From positions 1-44,185 of the forward strand of contig JAAYXE010000021.1 of the NCBI GenBank assembly GCA_012516075.1: a stretch of DNA of 44,185 bases. Direction: 5' to 3'. The stretch is from Chloroflexota bacterium. Its GTDB lineage: Bacteria; Chloroflexota; Anaerolineae; Anaerolineales; UBA4823. Shown here piece by piece: positions 7,885 to 15,440 of the stretch. The notes under the pieces are model-generated. The model did no database searches. It was not told the DNA's origin and saw only the letters and a list, made by a program, of their open reading frames with translations. Numbering within the stretch: the first letter of the stretch is position 1; each line of letters begins with the position of its first letter. The position numbers and the translations under genes were made by a program.

Positions 7885-8712
7885 ATGGATGAAATCGCAC
7901 GGTACAACAAAGAACGGTGGGAAGCACTGGCGAACGCGAACGTCCAGTTTTCACGGCCGTTTACCAACCTGACGCCGGAAGAGGCGCTAAAAACAGTGGA
8001 TCCCATGGGCGTTTTCGCCTCCCTGGGATGGCAGCCGGCCTGTAAGGATGTGCTCTGCCTGGCGAGCGGGGGCGGCCAGCAGTCGGCTGCCTTCTCCATG
8101 CTGGGATCCCGGGTGACGGTCTTCGACCTTTCCGAGGCGCAGTTAGCACGCGACCAGCAGGCTGCCGATCATTATGGTTTTAATATTCGCACCATTCAGG
8201 GAGACATGCGAAACCTGGAGGCGCTCGAAGCCAGCAGCTTTGACCTGGTCTGGCATGCTTTCTCGATCAACTTCATCCCTGATGCACAGCCAGTGTTCGA
8301 CGAGGTCTGCCGGGTGCTGCGGCCGGGCGGCCTGTACCGCATTGAGTGGACGAACCCGCTGCAGTTCTGCATGAGCGAGACGGACTGGACCGGCGAGGGC
8401 TATCTGCTGCGGCTGCCGTACCGGCAGGGGACAGAATCGCCGTATCAGGTCTGGGATATTGAACACGAGGACGGCCGGGTCGAGAAGATTCAGGGGCCGC
8501 GGGAGTTTAACCACACGCTGAGCACGGTGATCAACGGGCTGGTGAAAAGAGGCTTTGTGCTGCTTGGACTGTGGGAAGCACTGATGCCAGATGAAAACGC
8601 TGAGCCCGGATCGTGGGATCATTTCCTGTCCTTTACCCCGCCCTGGCTGACCATCTGGGCCGTATGGCGCCCCGATTTTATGCAGGCTCTCTCCGGCGCA
8701 GTGGGATCCTGA
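7885..8712 (+). CDS. Class I SAM-dependent methyltransferase
   Basis: 275-residue Rossmann-fold methyltransferase. Motif I is 'VLCLASGGGQQSAAFSMLG', followed by the acidic end of strand 2 ('VTVFDLSEAQLARDQ'), motif II 'IRTIQGDMRNLEAL' and the motif III region 'EVCRVLRPGGLYRIEW'. The N-terminal residues 'MDEIARYNKERWEALANANV' look like the cap helix of small-molecule methyltransferases. The ATG follows AAAAGG and lies 53 bp behind the Nudix gene. Acceptor unknown; distinguishing menaquinone/ubiquinone-type from other small-molecule enzymes needs a family search. Confidence 0.88.
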   Translation: MDEIARYNKERWEALANANVQFSRPFTNLTPEEALKTVDPMGVFASLGWQPACKDVLCLASGGGQQSAAFSMLGSRVTVFDLSEAQLARDQQAADHYGFNIRTIQGDMRNLEALEASSFDLVWHAFSINFIPDAQPVFDEVCRVLRPGGLYRIEWTNPLQFCMSETDWTGEGYLLRLPYRQGTESPYQVWDIEHEDGRVEKIQGPREFNHTLSTVINGLVKRGFVLLGLWEALMPDENAEPGSWDHFLSFTPPWLTIWAVWRPDFMQALSGAVGS

Positions 8713-8714
8713 AT

Positions 8715-8751
8715 GCTGCAGGCTCAATCAGCCGCTGCAGCCCTTCTTATT
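8715..8751 (+). terminator. Weak stem-loop after the methyltransferase
   Basis: GCTGCAG pairs with CTGCAGC around a loop, with a small internal bulge, followed by the pyrimidine-rich CCTTCTTATT. It lies between convergent genes. The short U-run makes termination plausible but not certain. Confidence 0.4.
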
Positions 8752-8777
8752 AAGAGATGCCGGCCGGGAGGATTGGT

Positions 8778-9779
8778 TTACGCTTCCTCCCGCAGGCCAG
8801 CTTCTCTGGTTCTCGTCAGCAGGCCCTGCAGACTGGCGCCGCTGCGGTAGAGCAGGTACGCGCCCGGAAGGGAGGCGACCACGGTTGTGGTGTAGTTCAG
8901 GAAGCTTAAGGCCACCGCGGTTTCCTGGTCGACGCCCAGCAGCGCAAACATAACCACGGTGCTGGCTTCCCCCAGGCCCCAGCCCTCAATATAAGAGGTC
9001 ACCCGGCGCACGACCACGGTCAGGCCGATGACCGCGAAAAAGCTGAGCGCTGGCAGGCTGATTCCCAGGGCCCGGCCCAGGACATAAAATTTGGTGAACT
9101 GGATTCCCTGCTCGACAAAAGCCAGCAGCAGGTTTACCGCCAGGGCCGACGGCCGGCTGCGGTACTGCAGGACGGCCTGCGAGATCTTCGTGTACAGGCT
9201 GTTCAGCCGGGAGGGTAGAAATTTCTCGAAAATCCGGCTGCCGAGATGGTGGGCCGGCCGGTAGAGAATCAGGCCCAGTGCCAGACCGCCGAACGCCACT
9301 GCCAGACTGGTCCCCAGCAGCAGCATCCCGGCGGTGTCTTCCTGAAAACTGGAGAGCAGAAAAACCAGGCTGGCCAGCCCGAGCAGGCTGCTCGCGAGCC
9401 AGGCGATCAGCTTCTCTACCACCATAGAGCTGAAAACAACTGCAGCCGGGATCCCGGTGCGTGCGATCAGGTGCCCGCGCAGCACCTCCGAACTGATGGG
9501 CACGGGGATCAACCGGCTGCTCAGCCCGGACTGGTAGTAAGCGCTGACAGCCCGCCGGAAATCCACGGGCCAGCCGGCAGCCTGAAGCAGGTGGCGCCAT
9601 TTCATCCCCATCAGGAAGCGGTCGGCAGTCGCCAGCAGCAGGACGGCGACGAGCGAAAGCGGGTGAATCGTGATTACCGCCTGCAGCACAGCCGGCAGAT
9701 CGACGACAAAGACCAGCGCCAGGAGAATGGCCAGCAGAAGCAGGGTGTTGAGCCAGGATTTCCGCAGCTTCTGTATCAC
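8778..9779 (-). CDS. Flippase-like / lysylphosphatidylglycerol synthase TM-domain (UPF0104) membrane protein
   Basis: 333-residue integral membrane protein with about eight hydrophobic helices and no soluble catalytic domain. Family signatures visible are 'ADRFLMGMKWRHLL', 'YYQSGLSSRLIPVPISSEVLRGHLIAR' and 'SYIEGWGLGEAS', as in the AglD/YbhN/LPG-synthase-TM family, which is implicated in lipid-linked sugar or lipid handling. It starts with GTG and overlaps the stop of the upstream glycosyltransferase by 4 nt (GTGA), so translation is probably coupled. Together they suggest a two-gene unit that makes a glycolipid or exports a lipid-linked sugar; the substrate is unknown. Confidence 0.88.
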   Translation of the reverse strand: MIQKLRKSWLNTLLLLAILLALVFVVDLPAVLQAVITIHPLSLVAVLLLATADRFLMGMKWRHLLQAAGWPVDFRRAVSAYYQSGLSSRLIPVPISSEVLRGHLIARTGIPAAVVFSSMVVEKLIAWLASSLLGLASLVFLLSSFQEDTAGMLLLGTSLAVAFGGLALGLILYRPAHHLGSRIFEKFLPSRLNSLYTKISQAVLQYRSRPSALAVNLLLAFVEQGIQFTKFYVLGRALGISLPALSFFAVIGLTVVVRRVTSYIEGWGLGEASTVVMFALLGVDQETAVALSFLNYTTTVVASLPGAYLLYRSGASLQGLLTRTREAGLREEA

Positions 9780-10834
9780 AACCGGTTCACCTTATTCGCC
9801 AGCATGGCCGAATAAATTTCCTGGTAGCTGCTGGTAAACCCGGAAGCCGAAAAGCAGCGCTCGATGGTACGGTGGCAGTTCTGCTGGTACAGGGGGTAAT
9901 TCTTGATCAATTCCTGAATGCGATCCACCAGGCAGTCTACCTGTGGTTCGAAGACCACACCGCACTGCTCCCGTTCCACCAGACCGGAAATCGACGTGGG
10001 GCGGCTGATCAGGACGGGCTTGCCATGAGCCAGAGAGTCGAGTGCGCTGTGGGGGCTGGGTTTTAAACTGCTGTACGTGAGGCCGGGCAGAATCGCGGCG
10101 TGAACCGAATCGTAGACGCGTTCCATATCGGGGATATAGCCGTTTAATACCTCTATGTTACGTACCCCGGAATCGTCGATCAGCCTGCGCAGTTTCTGGT
10201 GATGCTTCTTGCGCCATGCGAAGATGAACTGTACCTCCGGGAGGCGCGCAGCAGCGCGCAGGATCAGGTAGATGCCCCGTGTGAGGAAGTCATTCTCACT
10301 CATGGGGCTGGTCGCGAAAAGGATCTTGAAAGGCCCGCTGGCGGGCTGGTAAGGTTTTACCTGCGCCCCCGGGTAAATCAGGCGGACCGAATCAGCCGGG
10401 AGGCCTGCCTGCAGGAGCAGTTCCTGGTGACGCTCCGATTCGACGACGATGCAGCGCAGCTTCTTCAGTTGGGGAATATTTTTTTCAAAGGCGTTCAGAG
10501 CACCGGAGTCTTTGGTCACCGTGAGCAGGGCGTTCTGCCTGTTGATGCGCGGCAGCAGCAGCCCCTCCCCCAGCGATGAAAAAATATGGTTGATGTGGTA
10601 GGCGGAAGCTATTCTGGAAAGGAAGGGTAGCATGACCAGCGAATAGGGCAGCGGCAGGTATTTAAACCGGCCGGTCAGCCGGATCTTCCGGCTGTTCGTG
10701 TTCTGGCTGATCACCTGGGTGTCGTACTGTGTTTCAAAATGGCTGACCAGGGTCTTAATTTCTCTGGAAGCTGCTTCCCAGTGCGGGGCAAAATTAAAGA
10801 CCCAGTAGGCGATCCTGACGGATGTCTGCTGCAT
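9776..10834 (-). CDS. Glycosyltransferase, GT4-like (GT-B fold)
   Basis: 352 residues from the chosen start. N-terminal 'VRIAYWVFNFAPHWEAASREI' is the first Rossmann strand and loop of a GT-B enzyme; the C-terminal domain has 'FKILFATSPMSENDF', 'VHAAILPGLTYSSLKPSPHSALDSLAHGKPVLIS' broken by the usual donor-binding region, and 'ERCFSASGFTSSYQEIYSAML'. The frame is open to 11086, but a palindromic GAATTATAATTC promoter-like box lies at 11026-11037, inside the extension, and the Rossmann strand starts right after Met at 10834, so I use that start. No convincing Shine-Dalgarno was seen. It probably transfers a sugar from a nucleotide-sugar to a lipid or polysaccharide acceptor, with the coupled flippase-like gene next to it. 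Confidence 0.85.
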   Translation of the reverse strand: MQQTSVRIAYWVFNFAPHWEAASREIKTLVSHFETQYDTQVISQNTNSRKIRLTGRFKYLPLPYSLVMLPFLSRIASAYHINHIFSSLGEGLLLPRINRQNALLTVTKDSGALNAFEKNIPQLKKLRCIVVESERHQELLLQAGLPADSVRLIYPGAQVKPYQPASGPFKILFATSPMSENDFLTRGIYLILRAAARLPEVQFIFAWRKKHHQKLRRLIDDSGVRNIEVLNGYIPDMERVYDSVHAAILPGLTYSSLKPSPHSALDSLAHGKPVLISRPTSISGLVEREQCGVVFEPQVDCLVDRIQELIKNYPLYQQNCHRTIERCFSASGFTSSYQEIYSAMLANKVNRL

Positions 10835-11127
10835 GTCGACGATCTTTCTGCCTCTCTGCTCTGTGAGCGCAGCGTTCGCGCCTGCTGTCTCACTCTCCCC
10901 CATTCCGAGCATGAACGGCCTGTCTCTTCCCTTCCGGTCACCCGAACCCGCAGGCCTGTACAGACAATCCAGGAGATAACAGCGGCAGTTCCGCTCTTCT
11001 CTACCTGTTTTTCGTGCTGTTGAAGAATTATAATTCATAATCGAGAGAGTTTGTGGTTCTCGCTCTGGAGCCGGCATGCCGGACACATTTCACGCCGCGC
11101 TGCGCTCGCAGGGAGCTTGAGGTCAGG

Positions 11128-11781
11128 ATGAATCGGGCAGCAGGAGGCGCCAACGGACGTCACCGTGTGACGGTGGCAGAACTGCAGGACAGCAGTCGCT
11201 ATCGCTGCCTGATCGAACTCGACCAGGAGAGCGTGGGGGAGTTCGTCCTGCATTACTACTTCCGCCGCCGGAACTGGTTAACGGTGAGTCACTATCTGCT
11301 TTCCCTGGCCCTGGTGGCGGCCTGGGGGTGGTCGGTCATCGCCGCTGGCGAAGGATCGAGTTTATTTCTGAAGTCGCTGGCCCTGGGTTTCGCGGCTTTT
11401 CTGCTCATCGTCCCCCTGCACGAGGCGCTGCACGCCCTGGTTTACCGGCTGACCGGCGCGCAGGATGTGCGCTTCAGGCTCTCAAAGCCCGAACTGTACG
11501 CCTATGTGATCGCCCACAACTTTGTGGTCAACCAGAGGGGCTTTACGTGGGTCGCGCTGGCCCCCTTCCTGGTGATCAACGCACTCCTGGCGGCGTTGAT
11601 TTTTATATTACCAGACCTGCGCCCATACCTCCTGGCGGTGCTGTTGTTCCATGTCAGTGGATGCAGCGGCGACTGGGCTCTGCTTTCTTATTTATGGGAG
11701 AACCGTGAGAAGGAAGTGCTGACTTACGACAATGCGGAGACCGGGAAGAGTTATTTTTACGAAAGGCTGCGGCGGAACTGA
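11128..11781 (+). CDS. DUF3267 putative zincin membrane metalloprotease
   Basis: 217-residue membrane protein with four hydrophobic segments. The key motif is 'IVPLHEALHALVYRLTGA', an HExxH-type (HEALH) zinc site within a membrane segment, followed by 'YVIAHNFVVNQRGFTWVALAPFLVIN'; this arrangement is that of DUF3267 (YyaC-like putative zincins). A later 'LLFHVSGCSGDWALLSYLW' matches the conserved GCxxD-like third region. I chose ATG at 11128 behind TGAGGTCAGG; an in-frame GTG at 11053 is possible but adds an Arg/Cys-rich stretch. It diverges from the glycosyltransferase gene. Substrate unknown. Confidence 0.82.
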   Translation: MNRAAGGANGRHRVTVAELQDSSRYRCLIELDQESVGEFVLHYYFRRRNWLTVSHYLLSLALVAAWGWSVIAAGEGSSLFLKSLALGFAAFLLIVPLHEALHALVYRLTGAQDVRFRLSKPELYAYVIAHNFVVNQRGFTWVALAPFLVINALLAALIFILPDLRPYLLAVLLFHVSGCSGDWALLSYLWENREKEVLTYDNAETGKSYFYERLRRN

Positions 11782-11977
11782 CCCCAGTTCCTTGATGTTT
11801 CTGAAACCCGCGGTTATATCAAAACCGGATTGAAACCGCTTCTTCATTATTTCTTAACATACTTCTGTTATATTTAGCTTTAGCGCAGCCGGAGGGGCAG
11901 CAGTGGCTGTGAACCCTTCCTGACTGTTCTCTTTTTTGAACGGCATCGCCGGATATAAACGACAAGGATGAACCTAC

Positions 11978-13138
11978 ATGAACAAGCGAGTACTATTGCT
12001 GAGCGGATTGATTCTCGTGGTGTTGATGGTATCGGCGGCCTGTACGATATTCACTTTACCTGTGGCCGTTTCAACAACTGCCGCACCAGCCCAGGATGTT
12101 TCACTGGAGGAGCCAGTGCAGCCAGCAACGGCCGAGGTGAAGAACGCTGCACTGGAAGAGTCAAAACCACTGCTGCAGCTTGATGACACCGGCCTGCAGT
12201 CTGCGCTGATCGAGGTTTATCAGAAAGCCAACCCCTCTGTGGTGTACATACTGACGCAGACTGGTTCGGGCAGTGGGTTTGTGTACGATGACCAGGGCCA
12301 TATTGTTACCAACAACCACGTGGTCGAACGGGGAGGTCGTTATGAAGTGGCATTCCCCAATGGGGAGCAGCGCTGGGCTGAGCTGGTGGGCGCAGATCCG
12401 GACAGCGACCTGGCGGTCCTCAAGGTCGCTGACCTGCCGGATGGTATTGAGCCGCTCCCCATGGCGGACCCGGACACTCTGATGGTCGGACAGATCGTGA
12501 TCGCCATCGGCAGCCCCTTTGGTGAGCAGGGATCCATGTCCATGGGCATTATCAGCGGTCTGGGGCGCAGTTTGAGCTCGCAGCGGGTCCTGGAATCAGG
12601 CGGCTCGTATTCGCTCCCCGAGGTCATCCAGACGGATGCCCCCATTAACCCGGGCAATTCGGGTGGTCCACTGCTCAATCTGCAGGGGGAGGTCGTAGGA
12701 GTGAACTCGGCCATCGCCACAGCCACCGGCACGAATTCGGGCGTTGGTTTTGCCATCCCCGGCAAAGCGGTGACCAGGATCGTGCCAGCTCTGATCGAGG
12801 ACGGCGAGGTTGAATATCCTTATATGGGGCTGAGCTTCGATAACGAAATTACCCTGGCGGAAAAGGATATATACGGCGTACCTCAGACACGCGGTGCTTA
12901 TGTGATCGATGTGTCCCCGGGCGGGCCAGCGGACCGGGCCGGGATCCGGGGGGCCAATCTCAATACCGGGCGGGGCGGCGATCTGGTGATCGCTGTGGAC
13001 GGCCGGCCGGTAAACACCTTTACCGAATTGAACAGCTATTTGATCTTTGAAGCCGAGGTCGGGCAGACGATTGAGCTGACGGTGCTGCGCGATGGAGAAG
13101 AACTGACGATCCCCCTCACCCTGGGGCGGCGGCCCTGA
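11978..13138 (+). CDS. HtrA/DegP-type serine protease with PDZ domain (probable lipoprotein)
   Basis: 386 residues. An N-terminal hydrophobic segment ends in 'VSAAC' (C22), a lipobox-like site, so the protein is probably membrane-anchored outside the cytoplasm, followed by a Thr/Ala/Glu-rich linker to about residue 70. The trypsin-like domain (75-275) has the full triad: H114 in 'VTNNHVV', D144 in 'DSDLAVLKV' and S228 in 'PINPGNSGGPL'. A PDZ domain follows (about 285-380; 'GAYVIDVSPGGPADRAGI' and 'GGDLVIAVDGRPV'). Role: protein quality control of the envelope. It is monocistronic with a strong terminator. The upstream 195 bp is AT-richer than the surroundings and probably holds the promoter, but I cannot define the boxes. 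Confidence 0.95.
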   Translation: MNKRVLLLSGLILVVLMVSAACTIFTLPVAVSTTAAPAQDVSLEEPVQPATAEVKNAALEESKPLLQLDDTGLQSALIEVYQKANPSVVYILTQTGSGSGFVYDDQGHIVTNNHVVERGGRYEVAFPNGEQRWAELVGADPDSDLAVLKVADLPDGIEPLPMADPDTLMVGQIVIAIGSPFGEQGSMSMGIISGLGRSLSSQRVLESGGSYSLPEVIQTDAPINPGNSGGPLLNLQGEVVGVNSAIATATGTNSGVGFAIPGKAVTRIVPALIEDGEVEYPYMGLSFDNEITLAEKDIYGVPQTRGAYVIDVSPGGPADRAGIRGANLNTGRGGDLVIAVDGRPVNTFTELNSYLIFEAEVGQTIELTVLRDGEELTIPLTLGRRP

Positions 13139-13170
13139 TCCCAGCCATCCATCCAGGCTGTTAAACTGCC

Positions 13171-13209
13171 GGTGGGCGCTGTATGAATACAGCGCCCACC
13201 TTTTTTTTT
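13171..13209 (+). terminator. Rho-independent terminator of the htrA-like gene
   Basis: A 14-bp perfect stem (GGTGGGCGCTGTAT / ATACAGCGCCCACC) with a minimal GA centre is followed by nine T. It is directional: there is no T-run on the opposite strand. Confidence 0.95.
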
Positions 13210-13223
13210 CATCAGCCCCGGCG

Positions 13224-13742
13224 TCAGACAGCCGTCATCTGCAGGGCGCCGGCGATGCCGGAAGCCCAGGCTTCGATGACGGCCCAGTCGCGGAAATCAC
13301 CGTCTGGCGCTTTAACGGCTTTGACTATCAGCTTCTCGGCCAGGTTGAGTCTGTTCATATCAATAGCACCGGCAAAGAAGGCCACATCGCGCGGCCCAAT
13401 GCGGTCTGCGATGGGCTGCAGCGCTTCGGAGAAACGCCAGCCCTGCATTAACGCCACCGGATCGCCCTCACCGGTAGGGCCGCTGGAGAACAACCAGACC
13501 GGCACCGATTTAAGGACCTGCTCGTTTTCTTTCAGGAAGTCAGCTGCTTCCTGGCGCCACTGACCGGCATAGACGGCGCTGCCCAGGATCACAGCGTCGT
13601 AAGACGCCAGATCGGTGACTTCGCCGGCGCGCTTCACGTCGACAGGCAGCCCGGCTGCCTGCAGCACGCTTCCCACACGGCTGGCAATTTCAGCGGTTGC
13701 GCCGTACTTACTCGCGCAGGCGACGAGAACTTTCTTTTCCAT
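13224..13742 (-). CDS. Flavodoxin domain-containing protein (HemG-like)
   Basis: 172-residue flavodoxin-fold protein. 'VLVACASKYGATAEIASRVG' is the phosphate-binding loop for FMN (T/S-x-T-G-x-T type, here SKYGAT), and 'YDAVILGSAVYAGQWRQEAADFL' is the second FMN loop characteristic of the menaquinone-dependent protoporphyrinogen oxidase HemG / flavodoxin_5 group. A strong AAGGAGGAAACCC precedes the ATG. It carries electrons or oxidises a small substrate in the cytoplasm; no haem-synthesis genes are near, so HemG function is not implied. Confidence 0.88.
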   Translation of the reverse strand: MEKKVLVACASKYGATAEIASRVGSVLQAAGLPVDVKRAGEVTDLASYDAVILGSAVYAGQWRQEAADFLKENEQVLKSVPVWLFSSGPTGEGDPVALMQGWRFSEALQPIADRIGPRDVAFFAGAIDMNRLNLAEKLIVKAVKAPDGDFRDWAVIEAWASGIAGALQMTAV

Positions 13743-14156
13743 GGGTTTCCTCCTTATCGCTTTGCTTTTATTTGCTGCCGCAGGCCGGTATGCACGTGAT
13801 ATTTTTTGCCCTGCGTTATTCCCTCGACTGCGCCAGACCGGCCTGAACCTGGACTGCTGTATGCACCATCACGCCGGTAAGCACCTGAGCTGCGAGCTTA
13901 TACCCGGGCGGATTGCTGTTCGTGCAGGTTGCTGACCCAGAGCGCAGAGGAGAGGAGACCAGCCGGTACAGTTGGTTTCATTGTAGAGTTTTTTCCCGGA
14001 CGGCATAATGACTGTTGTGCACATTCGCTGCGTGATAAATGTCATCCCGGCGCTACGGATCATAGGCTCCTGATCCGGACCGTCCGGCCGCTGCACCTTC
14101 CACGTTCATCCGGTCTTGCCACTGCGGTGGACAGGGCCGGCCGGTGGAAGTCGGGA
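13743..14156. other. 414-bp intergenic region
   Basis: Holds the ribosome site and presumably the promoter of the flavodoxin gene. Two small overlapping inverted repeats (GGATCA/TGATCC at 14057-14076 and CCGGAC/GTCCGG at 14075-14087) lie near its right end. I see no credible coding sequence; a 75-codon minus-strand frame has no protein-like features. Confidence 0.45.
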
Positions 14157-15038
14157 TCAGGCAGGCTGCAGGCCGGAACGGGGTGTTTGGATGCTGCTGA
14201 GCAGCAGACCGGCCAGGATCAGGTTCATCAGCGTGATGGCCGGGAACATCCCCAGCTCCACCGGGCTGATGGCTACGCCCGAGCGAGCCATGTTGATCGC
14301 CATGGCGCTGACTGCGATACCCAGGGTGAGGAATTTCATCACCGACACAGAAGCCAGCAGGTAGCCCCAGGCGCTGCGGCGCAGAAGAAGCGCGGCGCTC
14401 AGGAAGGTCAGGGGCACGATCAGGCCCAGGTCCATGGCCTGAATCACCATGGTGCTGTAGTTCTCCAGCAGTGGGGGTGTGCCCTGCAGCAGCGGCGTCA
14501 CAACGCGCCCCAGCCAGGCCATGAGCAGGAAGGCGCCGGCAGCAAACAGCATCGCGGCGATCGCCTTACGGGGTGTGCGCTCAGAAAAATGACGCGGCAG
14601 TTCTGCCAGGTCATAGGACATCATGCTCAGTACAAATGCGACCAGACTGAGGGAGAAGAGCGCCACATAGACCAGAAACAGGGGATTGAAGGCGGTCAGC
14701 ATGGACATGGACATATAGGTGTAGAGGATAAAACCTAACGTGCCGGTGAGCAGCAGTTTGCCCCGCAGTGAGCCGCGCGCAGCCAGCCTGGCCGACAGCA
14801 GGAGCAGCGGGATGCCCAGGGTCAGGGTGACCGCGTCGTTGGCCTGCATCTGTGCGGCGGAACTGACGCTGTCGTAGCGGTACAGGCCGCGGCCGTTAAT
14901 CATCACCGTCTCACCGCGGTGAGAGGTGATCTCATAGGGCTGGCCGTCTGCGGGCCAGAAGAGGCCGGCGCCTGCGGCGATCAGGCACAGAGCTGCGATC
15001 AGCATGATCATCCAGGTCGGGTTTTTCGTTTTTTTCAT
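14157..15038 (-). CDS. Polytopic membrane protein of unknown function
   Basis: 293 residues with about eight hydrophobic segments. Helix 1 (10-28) is followed by an extracytoplasmic loop of some 40 residues ('PYEITSHRGETVMINGRGLYRYDSV') before the remaining helices. I do not recognise the family. It lies 35 bp after a 70-residue protein gene on the same strand, and both lie just downstream of the MalT-like regulator gene, so the trio may be functionally linked. The ATG has a GGAGGAACAAA ribosome site. No catalytic motif is visible. Confidence 0.7.
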   Translation of the reverse strand: MKKTKNPTWMIMLIAALCLIAAGAGLFWPADGQPYEITSHRGETVMINGRGLYRYDSVSSAAQMQANDAVTLTLGIPLLLLSARLAARGSLRGKLLLTGTLGFILYTYMSMSMLTAFNPLFLVYVALFSLSLVAFVLSMMSYDLAELPRHFSERTPRKAIAAMLFAAGAFLLMAWLGRVVTPLLQGTPPLLENYSTMVIQAMDLGLIVPLTFLSAALLLRRSAWGYLLASVSVMKFLTLGIAVSAMAINMARSGVAISPVELGMFPAITLMNLILAGLLLSSIQTPRSGLQPA

Positions 15039-15073
15039 TTTGTTCCTCCGTTTTTTGATTTTTGGTCAGTTTT

Positions 15074-15286
15074 TTAGCGGCTGATTATCGAATGAATGGC
15101 CAGACCCAGCCCGTGCAGCAGGCGGATCAGACCGACAAGCCCGGACTGGTCGGTGCGCACGGTGAGGATTGCCCGGCCGGTTTCATCCTGGTGCACGGTC
15201 AGTCCGGGTGGGGCGTAAGGCAGCAGATCAGCTGCCTCCACCCGGCCGTGCAGAATGATTTGATAGGTGCATTGATCGTTTATCAT
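15074..15286 (-). CDS. Small conserved-type protein
   Basis: 70 residues: 'YQIILHGRVEAADLLPY', 'GLTVHQDETGRAILTVRTDQ' and 'GLVGLIRLLHGLGLAIHSI'. The beta-beta-alpha pattern with 'DQSGLVGLIRLLHGLGL' resembles small proteins of about 70-75 residues that are common next to membrane proteins in Actinobacteria and Chloroflexota, where the ending usually reads D-x-x-x-L-x-G-x-L-x-x-x-x-x-L-G-L. Function unknown; possibly a partner of the downstream membrane protein. A TATATT box lies just before the start, with an 8-bp inverted repeat at 15319-15338 upstream of it. Confidence 0.7.
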   Translation of the reverse strand: MINDQCTYQIILHGRVEAADLLPYAPPGLTVHQDETGRAILTVRTDQSGLVGLIRLLHGLGLAIHSIISR

Positions 15287-15318
15287 GGGGCTAATATACC
15301 GGTAGGCGCAGAGAAACG

Positions 15319-15338
15319 GACTACATGAAAATGTAGTC
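15319..15338. promoter_or_regulatory. 8-bp inverted repeat upstream of the small-protein promoter
   Basis: GACTACAT and ATGTAGTC flank a four-base centre. It lies about 33 bp before the start of the 70-aa gene and just upstream of its TATATT box, between it and the regulator gene. This is a suitable place for an activator or repressor site. A stem-loop ending the regulator transcript is an alternative, but no T-run follows. Confidence 0.45.
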
Positions 15339-15440
15339 TCTGGTAACTTAAGATGCAGCTTTTTCGTGGATGGGTCAGGAAAGGTCAGGTTAGCTATGGA
15401 ATGGGGGTTGGCTTAAGAGCGCTCATCCCGGAAACACCCT

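Noticed and set aside
13929..14738. 269-codon plus-strand open frame
   Set aside because: Antisense to the membrane protein gene, His/Gln-rich, no domain.
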